Positions 32,700 through 44,991 of a stretch of DNA of 64,000 nucleotides are shown piece by piece (the first letter of the stretch is position 1; each line of letters begins with the position of its first letter). A program made the position numbers and the translations under genes. Source of the DNA: Malus domestica. Its lineage: Eukaryota; Streptophyta; Magnoliopsida; Rosales; Rosaceae. The notes beneath the pieces are model-generated. The model saw nothing but the letters and a program-made list of their open reading frames with translations. It made no database searches and was not told where the DNA came from. The DNA is taken from contig NC_091674.1 in assembly GCF_042453785.1 (NCBI RefSeq), positions 14,915,001 through 14,979,000 of the forward strand, read 5' to 3'.

Positions 32700-34575
32700 T
32701 GATAGGAGCATATTTATACGACTTAGTTAGCTTGTTTTCTTGCATTTTCATATATAGTTTCTACTTATTATAGTGTTTTAAGCTATTTTTGTGTGTTTGT
32801 AGATCCCAATGACAAAGTTGGCAAGAAAATGCATTTTGGAGCATTTTAGAGCAGTTTTGGGCTAAAAATGGATAACACATGCATGGAGCAAGGTGGATGG
32901 ACGTTTTTGAAGTTCAAGAGGCTAGGAATGTGCTAAAAAGATGAAGAAAATAAATTCTAGGCAAAGAAGATAAGGAATCAGCTCAAAAGAAGGAAACATT
33001 ATCCAAAACCTTATCCAACCTTATCTTATCCAAACTAACATTATCTTATCTTATCCTATCTTAATCTTATCATACCTTAATTCCAGCTGCAAGGGGATCT
33101 AAATACCTGATTTCTAGAAGTCTTGTCCCTATCCTACAAAGGTGGCGCCTCATTCCTTTCTAGAAGACCTTGCCGCACCTTAGCCTTTCTAGAATGCCTT
33201 TTCCTATTTTGGTGTTGCACCCTATATCCTTATTCTTGATGGTTTTTGATGTGTAATCCTTTTTGCCCTTGGTTTCCGCCAAACCCTAACCTTTTTCTTT
33301 ATGGACTTGAAGTGCTAAAATCCTTCTCCTATGCTACCTTTGTGCCGTGAGTTATAGACTATAAATACATCATTATGTTGCACAAATCAGACCACCACCC
33401 CCATATTCATTCTAAACCACAATTCACGTCAATTTCTCAAAGATTCATCAAGTAACGTAGCAAGGAAGGAAGAAGGAGCTTGGTGCCGTGGCTTGCAATC
33501 CAAAGAGGGTTCGAATTTGCCATTGGAGTTGTTGGGACGTTCCTGGTTCTTTCTATCTTTAAATTTGTTTCAATGTTGGTTTTAATGTTTATTTCAGTTT
33601 CTAAAGACATGTGGAACTAATTTCTTTTTAGTTAGAGGTGAATTCGAGGCCATGATTATATGCTTGATATGAATTGATTACATCCAATTATTGTTTCTTG
33701 AGTCTTGAATGTGATTTGCTCATCTGAGTTATTAAAACTTGTTTATGTATGTTGAATGAGGATGCATACTTAAATTTCATGCATAAACTTGATGCTAGAG
33801 TATAAGGAAGTTTCACCTAATCGTTATGAACTTATATTCACAAGTAGTGGAAGTCACTAGTCATGATTGTGTTAAGTAAATCATTAGCAGGAGTATCATG
33901 TTTTTCATAGTTACGAATGCCTCGTCAATGCTTATGGTTTTCAAAGAATTTAATGACCTTTGATATGTTTTTCTATCATGCTTTTCATAGTTAGGGAACT
34001 TGAGAAGGATAATTTAGTTGTGATGTGTATCCCGTCCAATTCAATGAGTTAAGGAAAATCTGATGGTTAATTTGTGCTATCACGGTTAACTTGGGGTGTT
34101 GTCATTCATAGTCTAAAGGAACAATACTGGAAACTGGTTTATATGCATATGTCATGTGTGGATAAGGATCCTCTAGCTAAGTTTTCACCATTCAAATCAC
34201 CCAATTTACTTTGTTTTGCAATCTGTTTAGTTTAGTTAAATTTCGTCCAAATCAATCCCCCTTTTAATTAAGTGTCTTAGATTAGTTAGAAAAGTGTCTA
34301 AATCTGTCCAATTTATTGTTTTGAGTCTTACTAGTCTTAAATTCTTCCAAATAGCTCCCTAGAGTCTGTTTTGAGTCTTTTTAACTTAGTTTTGCTGTTT
34401 TGAGTGTTTTGAGTCAGTTTTGAGTTTATAGAGTCTAGTTTAGTATTTTTGAGTTTTATTTGTGTTGATTAGTGGCCCTAGTTAATCCCCGGTCTAGAAC
34501 GATCCCTACTTGCTTAATACTACAATTACATGTTTAATAGGGTTTAATTTGTGTGTCAAGTTAATTTTCACATCA
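32700..34575 (+). repeat. Solo gypsy LTR (1876 bp) nested in an older LTR of the same family
   Basis: It begins TGATAGGAGCATATTTAT and ends TTTTCACATCA, the same ends as the 2140-bp LTRs at 50078 and 57065. The 5-bp flanks AGTTT (32695-32699 and 34576-34580) are identical. No PBS follows; instead the older LTR resumes with TGCATGCAGAAATTTAG. It therefore arose by LTR-LTR recombination of a later insertion. Confidence 0.88.
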
Positions 34576-35189
34576 AGTTTGCATGCAGAAATTTAGAGCT
34601 AGAATATACAAGACATTCACGTAATCATTATGAACTTGTATCCATAAGTAGTTAAAATCAATGGACGTTGATTAAGATAAGTTAAATCCTTTGCAAGAGT
34701 ATCATGTGTCGTAGTAACAAACATTTTGTCAATACTTTTGATTTTTGCAGAAAATAATCTTTGATGTGAATATCTGTCATGTGTGTTAGATGTCTTGATA
34801 AGAATAATTATGAGCAAAGTGTCTTCCTTTTCAATAACTTAGGAAAATTTGAGGGAAATGAGTGTGCAATTGTTAACTTGGAGCACTATCATTCATGGTT
34901 TATAAGAAGAATAACTAGAAATCGATTTATGTGCATATGTTTTATGTATGGAGAAGTATCATTTAACTAGCTTTTCATTTGAGTGTTTGCGGGTCTTTAC
35001 TTGTACTATGATCATATTGTTTGCAGGGTTTTAATTTGAGTGTAAGTTTCTACCACATCAAATTTTGGTGTCGTTGTTAGGGATGAGTGAAATTACTAAT
35101 CCTTATGTGTTTTTTGTTTGTCTTTCTTTTGTTCTTTTATTTCATTTTAATTTCTTTGATTCAAGGTACTAGAGAAGCAAGACATGGCA

Positions 35190-36130
35190 ATTGCCAATCT
35201 ATTAAAACTTAAAGCTCAAATGGCTAATCTTAATTACTTTTATTATGTCACAGATTCTTGAACAATCTAAGATGCAAAGTGTGGTGGACACGTGCATTTG
35301 GTGTGCTCTCTATGCAAGGTTATCAAACTAATCAATGTCGTCAATTAATTGAGAATAGAGGTTAAGAAAGTGTCACTGTTGTGGGTTATCAAGGCCACAA
35401 TCAACTAAGGAATCACTCGTCCTTCAACACTTACAATCTGGGCTGGAGAGACAATCTGAATTTTATGTGGAGGGGTCCTTAACAACTTTTATCCAATGTC
35501 TATGGTGCCATCACAAAGTCCCCCACAACAATTCCAACCAAATTTAGTTTATTCGTGGAGCATGTTAAAATTCTTCAAACATTAATTGCTTCTAATGCTT
35601 CTGTGATTTAGGGACACCAAAATCAAGTTAAGGAATTGGTATATTTGAAGAATCAAATGGAGTAAATAGTAGAATTCTTAAGAAAAAATCGAGAACAAGG
35701 CAAACTCCTTAGTTCAACTATTGTTAATCCAATTGGAGGTTTTGAAACCACTAACGCTATCACTTTGAGAAGTGATATGGAGGTTTGACTAAACCAAAGA
35801 CATTTAAACATAGCCAAACAATGGACAAACAGCTTCTGTCTGAAAATGATATGAATGATCTAGCCATGGAAAGGAAGGAACAATCCTTGCCGCAATCAAC
35901 AACCATCTTGAAGCCTAGTGCTTCAATCCGTAAAGCTTCTTTGCCACTCAATTCCATTGAAGTTGTTCCAAATTCAATTCTTTGTAGCCCTATTAATCCA
36001 AATGTACCTTTCCTTTGCAAATTTACTTAGTCTAAGAATGAAAAGGATAAGAAAGTCATCTTGGAAAATTACCGAAAGGTTCAAGTTAACATTCCGCTTC
36101 TTGATACCATATGCAAGTTTCTATATATGC
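35190..36130 (+). pseudogene. Gypsy gag/protease-region remnant
   Basis: Broken frames read YNLGWRDNLNFMWRGP, NQVKELVYLKNQME, REQGKLLSSTIVNPIGGFET and TNAITLRSD. These match the minus-strand gag-pol protein at 54659-55987 (YNPRWRDHPNFKWREP, EEGKLPSLTIVNPKGRFET, KAITLRSG). Many stops and frameshifts make it non-functional. Confidence 0.8.
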
Positions 36131-37506
36131 TAAATTTTTTAAATAGCTTTGTACAATAAGAAGAAAGATTCCAGAAAAAGAAGTAGTAAGGGAATATTTA
36201 CAGTTTATCAATAAAGATATATATGAGACAGCCACCGCCAAAGGAATTGGATTTGGTCACACAAGACAAGCCACTGCCCTCAAACCAAGTCTAACAGAGA
36301 AGAACAACTTTACAAGTTTTGAAATCTTGGCTGCCCTTGAGTTCTTACCACAGCACAAAAGTAAGCACCTCCCCCATTTACAATTCTCTTTTCTACTAAT
36401 ATGTTGTTAGCTTCAATAATTCAGGTAGCCACACTTTACCTTAAACTGATATTGGATTTTAAAGTATCACATTCCGTTCAAAGATCCAATGTGTAAAAGT
36501 AATGAGGAGCATTTTTTGAAAGACATGCCCCACCATGCAGCAGTTCTTAGTGAGCATTAAATGAAGGTATCGTCTGCTTGGAAAACATTAAAGTAAGTGC
36601 TTCTTAGGAGGCAACCTATGTGTTCAAAGTAGGAAACAGTTGAATTTTCGGCTTCTACACTCAAATTTGCTTTCGTTTACTGTTCTCGTTATAATTTTTT
36701 CTTGACCATGATTGTATTGTTTTGTAAGTCTCGTTTGCGTATGCCTTTTATTGCTTTCTTGTTTGAGTTTTATTTTTGATACATTAAGGACAATGTTTGG
36801 TTTAAGTGTGGGGTAGTGGTTGGTTGAGGGGAGGGGTAAACAAATTGTTTTGCATGATTTTTCTTCAATTTCACCATCATTATTTTTCACTGTTTTAATT
36901 TGTGTTTGCTAAAAAAAATTTGAAAAACCAAATTGTCAATTGGTTAGTTTTTGTTTGTTTGTTTGTGACTTAGGGTACCTTCCAACACAATGATGAGGAT
37001 TTGGTTTTTAATTGCATGACTGTTAAAGAAAATTACAAGCATGGGTGAAGGTTTGATATGCTATTTGGTTCATACTTAGTTGTAGGTTGTCATTTGCGAA
37101 TTCACATTTAATTACAAAGAAAATATAATTAGTTTTCATAACATGCTTGAAGGAAGACACTCAAAGTAACATTACAACCCTATAAGACTTGAGTCTATGC
37201 TTTGCTTGTAGAGTTTTTAATATGTGAATATTCTTGTTTTCAAAAGTCGTTGCATGACCTCTTTACTTCTTTGCTTGGTTGCTACTTAGAATATATATTC
37301 ATGTTTTAGTTCCAAATATTAGAACTCATGCCCATTTCGTTCAAAGTATTGAATTGATTACATAACAAACATAACAAGATGAAGGTTTCTAGTTACCACC
37401 ATAACCAAATAGGCTTATCCCTTGCATATACATTGTAGGATTAACCCTTTGAGCCTTATTAATCCTATTTTTCTTTGTTAACCCGTATAATCCCTACCTA
37501 GCCTAG

Positions 37507-38020
37507 TCAAGGTTCTAAAATACGCTAGGCGCAAGTTGGAAGGCAGGTTGGGGCCTAGCGCCTAGGCGGCTAAACTAGGCCTAGGCAGATTTTAGTAAAT
37601 TTATTATATATTTGTATAAATAAGTGCCTATTTATTCTTAAAGAAAAACACATAATTGTATTCACAAATTGAAAAATAAAGTGACATACATGTTATAAAG
37701 TATTAGAACATATTGAAAACATGGAGAATAAGTATATAATGAGCGTTCACCCACATATTTTATAAATCTCTTACATTTTATTGAAAAAATAAAATGTAAA
37801 ATAAAAGTTATTGATTTTCTGTCTAAGTGAGAGTCGAGATCTAGGCGGGTGCCAAGGCGGGTTTAGGTGAGCTAGGCGAGCACCTAGGTGGACAATGCAA
37901 GCACCTAAGCAGGTCTAGATGCACTTTCTTAATTTTCAAATACCTAGGGACTAATCGAGGCGGTGGCCAACCACCTAGTGCTTAGGCGACGCTAGGCAGG
38001 GATTTTTAGAATGATGAACC
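37507..38020. mobile_element. MITE-like repeat, copy 2 (complete)
   Basis: It starts TCAAGGTTCTAAAATACGC and ends GGGATTTTTAGAATGATGAACC. Flanks TAGCCTAG (37499-37506) and TAGCATAG (38021-38028) differ at one base, an 8-bp target duplication. The homologous empty site is visible in the relative at about 53172-53200 (CACCTAGCCTAG), which lacks the insert. Many CTAGGCG motifs lie near both ends. Confidence 0.7.
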
Positions 38021-38130
38021 TAGCATAGGAATACCCATACCCTTTTCTTAAAGAATAGTGGAGCATTACTTATTAAGAATTCCTTTCATGTACAGTTTAT
38101 AGAAAAACAAGTGTGGGGTAGTGATTTATT

Positions 38131-41100
38131 CTTTTATACCTTGTCAATCTTGGTTTCTGTTTTGCGAGACCATGATTTTCCACTGATGAAACAAGGCGGA
38201 TCGAAATACAAATATTGTAAAAGTCCAGTCATGGATTCAACACCTTCCCAGCGAAGTTGAATAAACGGAGTAGTGATGCCACCATCATTCTGTTATGAAG
38301 CAGTGGTCGAAGTTCAAAGACTTAGCTGAGATTGATCATGATTGTTCCCCAAGATACAGAAACCTAACCTAGCAAGGAATCAACAGGTTTCCTATAATCT
38401 TGGAGTCCTCATAATCTAAGGATTGGTGTGCTCTACATGTAATCACACTCCTGGGATGATGCAATAACTACTTCCTAGATATCCTTTAGGATTTTTCTGG
38501 TTTAATACGGATTCTCTATCCTTAAAGGTCTCTACCTCGACTGGTATAAATACATCATTCTAGGGTTCATCTCTGGTAACGTAATTATCACACACTTATT
38601 CTTTTACCTACTACTTTAATCTCGTAACATTACTTAATAAATACTACTTTAATCTCATAACAGTACTTAATTGATTGTCAGAGATCTTTTGACCGGCACA
38701 CCCCTTGGTACTTAGCTACTTACGATTGTTTACTATTTTGCATGCAAATTGATTTGTGCATCTCCACCCTTCACGGTGGTGCACAAATTTGAGTCCAATA
38801 ATTGGTGCTATCATTTTGAGTGAACTCATCTTCTGCATTACCAAATTACTCTACCTAACTCTTTCACCATTCCAGGGGCAAGCAACCAAACCTCTCATGC
38901 TCCAACCATATGAGGGAACAATGAGGCTCCAATAGTTGGATCTTACCCCACTCTAGAAAAATCTAGGAGACTTTGCTGAAGATTAACACCTTTACTGAAA
39001 AATTGCAGATAGTTATATAGCTTATCGAGCTGAGAATCATACAAATTTTGTGGACGCTGAGAAATGGATGAAAGCTTTGGAAAACCCTAGTCGGACCACT
39101 CCACAGACCCAGATTCATGTCCTCAACTATGAAAACATAAGCACCATAACTTCAAACTTCAGAAAGTCAGCCCATCGTGCCGACTTCTACCTTAACCTTA
39201 ATAGAAATTGTTAATCTAGGCATAAGCATCCCACATAATAGACAGGTTGTGAACAACGCTTTTGGAAGAATGATACATATCCAAAATGATGTTGGTCCCT
39301 TAGACACTTCATGAGTGTCTCAAATGTAACCTCGTCATTTGAACTTGAATGACCAGTAATCCTTGGAGGAGCAGAAACAGCGCCAACCCTTGAACCGTGA
39401 TAGAGCTAGCGGTTCCTCGAGGGAAATTCAACCTCGTATCTCTAGCAATTGTTGGCAAAACCAAAAGCTTGTTTTCATCAACCATTGAGTCGGCACCCCC
39501 AAACTATCACATTATGCATTACTAGAATGCCACGATGTTATACGAAAAATAATGATTTGATTCTAAAACTACACCAGTGATTTGATTTTCCTTCTGATAG
39601 ATGTGTAGGCAATCCTATCCGGTTTCAATCATGCCTCTTTATCAATTCACCATTCTCTTATGAATAAGAATTTTAACATTCGATTATGTCACTACTTTCA
39701 CCTTGCTTGTTCGTTCTTTTCTTTTAGTGATATTGGGGATGCCCTAAAATCCCAAAAAACACACGGCTTTGAAAATTCCCATAAATGCAAGTATGAAACT
39801 CCTTTAGCCTATCAGTAGTATTCATTACTAGTTTGGGAGGCTTGAGATGTAAGTGCAGTTATGATAGGTGAGCTATGGGTACTAGGACATTGACCTGGAA
39901 GTCCAATACACCATCCGACCTCCAGAAAATTTATGCAGCCTAAATGTTGTGGTTTATAACATTCAAACCTGGGCTCTATGCCATTCGAGGGAATAGTCAA
40001 TAGTGCGATCCGAAAATCATCCGAGGTGTGGCTCTTAACTTCGAGTTTGAGTACGATTACTTCCATCTCGAACCAGTATACTAAGTCAAGTATGTTTGGC
40101 GACACCATGGGTCTAAGCAGGTCTAAGGGAGGCATTTAGACTAGGAAATCCACCAGAGGAATTTTAATCCAAATGAGCTCCAATACATTGAAATGCCTTA
40201 GTTAAATAAGCTAAGTGCAGTCCAATAAGAAATGCAAGGTCCAACGTAAAGGGTCTGGCAAAAAGATTCGAAAAGTGTTTCTGACCTATATGCAAGCAAC
40301 CAAGTCCCTAATGAATTTTCGTCTAAGATTCACTAGGGATGGACATGCAATTCGAACTAGGAAAGAAGCTGCCCCTTCTCAGTAGCATGTTGCAATCTCT
40401 AAAGTCTTAAGAATCAGAATAGAGCGAGATGAACAAATAAACGGACATAAGGTCATGATCAAATAAATTTGACAAAGGACTTAGGAAATCTGGAGAATAT
40501 TCTAGGTATGATTCGACAATTTCTCATTCTTAGTCCGATCAATGCATTGAAAGCACAATCAACATGCAAAAAGTTTAATTCATTTCAAAGGAATAAGTGC
40601 AAAAACCTGAGTCCCACGATTGGGGCAAATTGTACGAATTATAAGAGGGATAAGCCCCATTTCTAGCTAAATAGATCGTCTTAGAATAAAAACCTACAAT
40701 TATATCTCGAAAGCAGTTATGACATCAATAACCTTACCCTCATCTGTAACAGACGGATCTTCATGGGAAGCCCCATAATTGACAGAAGTTGTCTCTTCTA
40801 GTATCTCTTCAAAGTTAGAACCCGACTCAACTTCCCCAGATGTCTTCAGCTTCGCAACCTCATCTGCCAATTAAGAAGGGACAGGAAAATTTTCCTTCTT
40901 TCTTTCTACCAAATTTATGACGGGTATCTCATCTGTCTATATGATATTGCCCGTCGTAGCCCACGATGTAGCCCTGATCATGGCATTTAGAATACTTTAG
41001 TGTCGACGCAGCCTCAAACATTGTGCGGTTCTTGGCTAACTCCGCTTTGTTGTCATCTATAGCTTGTTAAAAAGCTTCAATATGAGATCTATCCATCGAG

Positions 41101-42546
41101 TCTGCTTCTTGCTGGACTCTATCCAGTTCTGGTTAAAGTATGGCTCGATCAGCACCTTATATGCTCTGTTTTACCGCTAGTGTCGGCCCTACATCGTCTT
41201 TAGCCTCGAGTGCCAGCATAGTTTTTGCCTTAAGTTTAGTTGTCTTTGTTGCTGCCTTTTTCTCCACACGACGCAGTTGCTCGACCAGATTGTTCAACTC
41301 AACGTCCCAAAAGTGCTACGTTTCTCACTCTTTGGGGAAAAACCTCTTCAGCTCCTCACTCTTCTCCTGTAGTTGTCTTTCCAACTTGATACAAATTTTA
41401 ATTAAACATTCACATCAACGCATTCCCAACGCATATATATCACTCCATAACAAATTGGGTTAGTCACTTACATCAGTTGATAACCACCCTTCCTGGTTAA
41501 GCAGCTACCTCTAGAAATCGGTGTTTCCAATCGTCATAATCTCTAACTTGGCAACCAGATTAACAGTGTAACAAAAAAATAGTAAGGCTTATCATTGTAT
41601 TCATTTAATCAATATTTTCATGCATACATAAAATCCAAATGTTACTGAGTAACTTTCTTCATCTTATTCTCCTTCAGCTTAATGAAGTGATAGAAATATT
41701 CCATTGCCTTAACCACACAATTTATGTCCTCTAATTACTGCTTCTCTTTGCACAACATCCTCTTTGGTCTCACTAGCATGGAGTTTTTGGCACTTTGTGG
41801 CATCAAAGATCAATGTCGTATGAAAAACCATTTTCATCTTCTTCTTCTGCCCCCTTTTGGTTTCCAAAGACTTTGATGTTGCCCTTGTGGACTAGACTTT
41901 TGTCCTGGTTCCCACATGTTTGCCCTCATGTGTGTATATAACACCTCATCATAATCATCAGAACTTCTGACTACTTCATACTGGTCTAAAACACGTTCTT
42001 CAAGCAATCCAACTATCTTGCATACATCCAGGGGACTGCCCCAAACAACAGTCCCTAGAACCTCATTCAAACCTCTTCCTTCTTAGCTCTCATAACCTTA
42101 TTCCCTCTCGATCCCTCGCCCTCCCCTATTTTTCCTTCATCCCTTAGTTCCTTATTTTAATTCCCATCCTTACCCACTGGTTTTCCTCCCCTTCTTCCAA
42201 ACCATTTATTTCATCACCCTTATTTTCAACTCCTTGATTTGCAATTTCAACTCACTGACATCATTGGTATCGGGTTGAGGTTGTCAGGCATCACAGTGTC
42301 AGCATCATCGACCCACGTCCAGTACGCTTTGTTTCTCTCTACTTCAGTCAGGACAATCTTTCGAATTTGTTCCTCTTCACTTTCATTCATAGATTTTAAA
42401 AATTTTGAAATACAATGGTACCTCTCGACTCTCGGTTATATACAAATTTAGTTGTTCGTGGATCGACTGCTTCTTTGTTGTCTTCCACTACGAAATTCTC
42501 GGTGTAATTGTCAGATCCATTATCTTACAGTAACTTAAGGACTTCT
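38131..42546. other. Degenerate retroelement DNA, no intact gene
   Basis: 38210-38805 looks like a gypsy LTR (TATA-like GGTATAAATACATC at about 38551; end near CCACCCTTCACGGTGG). It is followed by a possible primer-site remnant ATTGGTGCTATCATTTTGAG. After that, plus-strand frames such as ENHTNFVDAEKWMKALENPS are broken. 39812-40135 (minus) is open but unrecognised. 40700-41480 on the minus strand has gag-like charged sequence. 41834-42070 (minus) is open (MNEVLGTVVWGSPLDVCKIV) but unassigned; it may be the tail of the DUF1985 gene that begins at 47.9 kb. Confidence 0.45.
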
Positions 42547-42782
42547 TGTCACATCCCAGACCGGCTCCGTCATAGCATGATATTGTCTGCATTAGGAACT
42601 CACGAGCAACTTCCCAGTGGGTCACCCATCCTGGGATTGCTCTCACCCAAACTCGCTTAACTTCAGAATTCCGATAGAATCTGAAGCCAGTGAGTTCCCA
42701 AAAGGCCTCGTGCTATAGGGAGGGGAGCATGTACATATAAGGCATATCACCCCCTCTCCGTTGGTCGATGTTGGATCTTACA
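42547..42782 (-). mobile_element. Solo LTR of a Cassandra TRIM retrotransposon
   Basis: On the minus strand it starts TGTAAGATCCAACATCG and ends CTGGGATGTGACA. The central part contains the 5S-rRNA-like block characteristic of Cassandra: CTGAAGTTAAGCGAGTTTGG, GGATGGGTGACC and ACTGGGAAG. The preceding TAGCACGAGGCCTTTTGGGA and ACTCACTGGCTTC are also typical. Identical CTTCT flanks (42542-42546 and 42783-42787) prove an insertion reduced to one LTR. Cassandra LTRs carry a pol III promoter derived from 5S RNA (established). At 236 bp it is within the usual size. Confidence 0.93.
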
Positions 42783-43062
42783 CTTCTCAAGTTGGGGAAT
42801 TTTTCGTATGTCCACACCTTCACGTATTACTCAATTAATTGTTAGTCAATCACAGTAATAAAGCCAATATAACCAACGAAAGCAACACATAATATATGAA
42901 TAGTGTCTAAAAATTCTTTGCAACCTCATTCGGATTGCTGCCCTCTTTTGGTTCCCCAAACTTCTTCTTCTTTTTCTTCTTCTTCTTCCTCCTCAAATCC
43001 TTTACCATCACCCTCAACTTTATTTCTACCTCTCCTAAAAGTAGCAAAAGAAATATTGACTT

Positions 43063-43429
43063 TGTTTATACCATATTTAGGGCCTCGTATTTAGATCTCA
43101 TACAAATACTTGGGGGACTTAAATGTAATTATGTGACAAAGGAAGGGGAAAATATGTAATAAGTGAGGAGTCCTTATTCTATAAAAGACCCCTCACCCTC
43201 ACAATTAGAAAAAGGCCAATTCCTAGGCCTGAGATCCCCATTCTCACCCTCAGAAGCTCTCAGAAGCTCTCACCCTCTCCCTTTCTATTCCCTCAAATAA
43301 ATACATAATAAGTGTGGACGTAGCCCAAACCTTGGGGTGAACCACGATACATCTTGTGTTATTTACATTTCATGCAAATTCATGGTTGGATTTACGTTGT
43401 TCCAAGACCTCTGGTTTTGTGCATCAACA
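43063..43429 (+). repeat. 5' LTR of the gene-carrying element
   Basis: TG...CA ends; contains TTCTATAAAAG (TATA-like, about 43178) and GGTGAACCACGATACATC near the 3' part. Differences from the 3' LTR are few, so the insertion is fairly recent. Confidence 0.93.
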
Positions 43430-43449
43430 TTTGGCGCCGTCTGTGGGAA
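43430..43449 (+). other. Primer-binding site
   Basis: TTTGGCGCCGTCTGTGGGAA immediately after the LTR is the usual plant gypsy primer-binding site. Confidence 0.85.
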
Positions 43450-43805
43450 TCGGCACAAAAAACTATGTCGGTTCTTTCTCAATTTTTCACCTCCGCCGTG
43501 AATCTGCATAACCCAAGAACCCAAAACCTCCCTCTTTGGGCTTTTTCAGAAAACTTTTCCTTTCATTTCCTCCGAAGAGATGGCTATGTCCAACCTTCTC
43601 TCTAAACCATCACCACTCCATCCTCACTAAACACACCGACAAAAATCAAACCCAGAAGTTGCTTTCGCAAAAGCTCCCGTCTTTCTTCTCACTCTCTCAC
43701 TTTTCCCTACAAAACCCACAAACTAAATCTCTCATCTTTCTACATATTCTGCAGAGTTTTAGGTGAGGGACATACTTGTAAAATAGAGAGAAAGCAGGTC
43801 ACCAC

Positions 43806-44795
43806 ATGGCACATCCGGAGCAACCAAAGTATCATCCGACCGGAGAAAAGTTAAGCACAGCAGGAATGGATCTGAGAGAAAACATCATCAACCAAAACGA
43901 CTTCACTCTAGGGTTGACGAAGCAGCTGCTTCAGACCGAATGCAAGCAATCGAACGTCGTGTACTCGCCGCTGTCTATCCACGTGTTGTTGAGCCTGATC
44001 GCAACTGGGTCAAAGGGTCCAACTCAGAACCAGCTGCAGTCTTTTCTTAAGTCAAACTCCACCAACCACCTCAACTCCTTTGCCGCCGAGCTCGTCTCTG
44101 TGATCTTCTCCGATAGGTCCCCTAGCGGGGGCCCCCAGCTGTCGTTTGTGAGTGGTGGTTGGGTGGACAGGTGTCTCCATCTGAAGCCATATTTCAAGCA
44201 GGTGGTGGAAACTTCTTACATGGCCGCTCTCGCCCAAGTTGATTTTCAGACCAATGCTGCTTAAGTGGCCTCGGGAGTGAATTCATGGGCTTAAAACGAG
44301 ACGAAAAGCCTTATCAAGGAGGTATTTCCGCCCAGATCAATTGACTGCTCAACCACACTCATCTTTGCAAACGCGTTATATTTCAAAAGAGCTTGGACTG
44401 AAAAGTTTAATGCATCACAAACGAAAGAGCATGACTTCCACCTTCTCGATGGGAGCATAGTTAAGGTGCCCTTCATGACCAGCAGGAAGAAACAGTATGT
44501 AAGATCCTTCAATGGTTTCTCCATGCACATCTTTCTTCGAGAGGGGAAAGATGGGCTGCCAGCTTTAGTTGAAAAACTTGGTTCTGAGTCTGGGTTTTTG
44601 GATCGCCATCTTCCCAAGCAAAAAATTGTAGTGGGTGATTTCAGGATTCCAAAGTTTAAGATTTCATTTGGGTTTAAAGCTTCAAATATCTTTAAAGGTC
44701 TGAGCTTGGTGCTACCATTCCGTGGTGGAGGAGGTTTGACAGAGATGGTGGACTCGCCTGAGGGAACAGGGGAAAAACATAGTGCTACGTCTGTC
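43806..44795 (+). pseudogene. Serpin (ZX-type) fragment inside the LTR retrotransposon
   Basis: One reading frame runs throughout. MDLRENIINQNDFTLGLTKQ (from 43866) is the canonical plant serpin start. It continues SNVVYSPLSIHVLLSLIATG, LSFVSGGWVDRCLHLKP, TLIFANALYFKRAWTEKF, HDFHLLDGSIVKVPFMTS, SGFLDRHLPKQKIVVGDF and IPKFKISFGF. Two glutamate positions have become TAA (44262 and 44292). About 16 residues are missing between FNGFS and MHIFL. The reactive-centre loop and C-terminal strands, which make a serpin an inhibitor, are absent; after TEMVDSP the sequence is unrelated. No intron is apparent, hinting at passage through RNA or at capture of exonic sequence. Plant serpins inhibit proteases in the cytosol; this copy cannot. 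Confidence 0.9.
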
Positions 44796-44991
44796 TCTGC
44801 GGGTTTCAAGCAGAGCAAAAAGTGTGGGAACAGATTAAATTGACGATAACTCAGATTGTTGTGGTACGGAGGAAGAGGAACGCGACGCAGAAGTTTCTGA
44901 AGAAAGATATCGTTGATCTGCTCATCAATGGCCTTGATTCAATGCTTATGGAAGATCTGAAAGACTCACTGCAGAGTTATGCAGAAACAAA
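44796..44991 (+). pseudogene. IST1-like (ESCRT-III associated) fragment, frameshifted
   Basis: It reads FKQSKKVWEQIKLTITQIVV then VRRKRNATQKFLKKDIVDLL, INGLD, and after a one-base shift NAYGRSERLTAELCR. This corresponds to the start of the IST1/DUF292 domain (RRKRNATQKFLKKDIADLL...NGLDxNAYGRAEGL in plant homologues). IST1 proteins regulate Vps4 in multivesicular body sorting (established). Only ~60 residues are present. It directly follows the serpin piece and precedes LRR-like sequence, so it is part of a chimera. Confidence 0.7.

Larger units (their letters stand above)
31877..38130 (+). mobile_element. Old degenerate gypsy element, plus strand (LTR 31877-35060 and internal region)
   Basis: The LTR starts near 31877 (AAGAGCATATTTATGCGA) and ends ACCACATCA at 35060. 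It is interrupted by a younger solo LTR at 32700-34575. The PBS region AATTTTGGTGTCGTTGTTAG follows at 35061 (family form TTTTGGCGCC). Internal gag-protease remnants lie at 35190-36130. Non-coding 3' sequence to about 38130 parallels the minus-strand relative at 50078-59204, including AAGTGTGGGG tracts at about 36808 and 38110. No 3' LTR is seen. Confidence 0.7.

Noticed and set aside
42596..42672. Possible 5S rRNA gene
   Set aside because: The 5S-like block is embedded in a Cassandra LTR with its own target duplication, and it is diverged and partial.
44796..44991. Functional link between the IST1-like piece and VPS37 at 11-13 kb (both ESCRT)
   Set aside because: The IST1 piece is a broken fragment in a mobile element; being in one window is coincidence.
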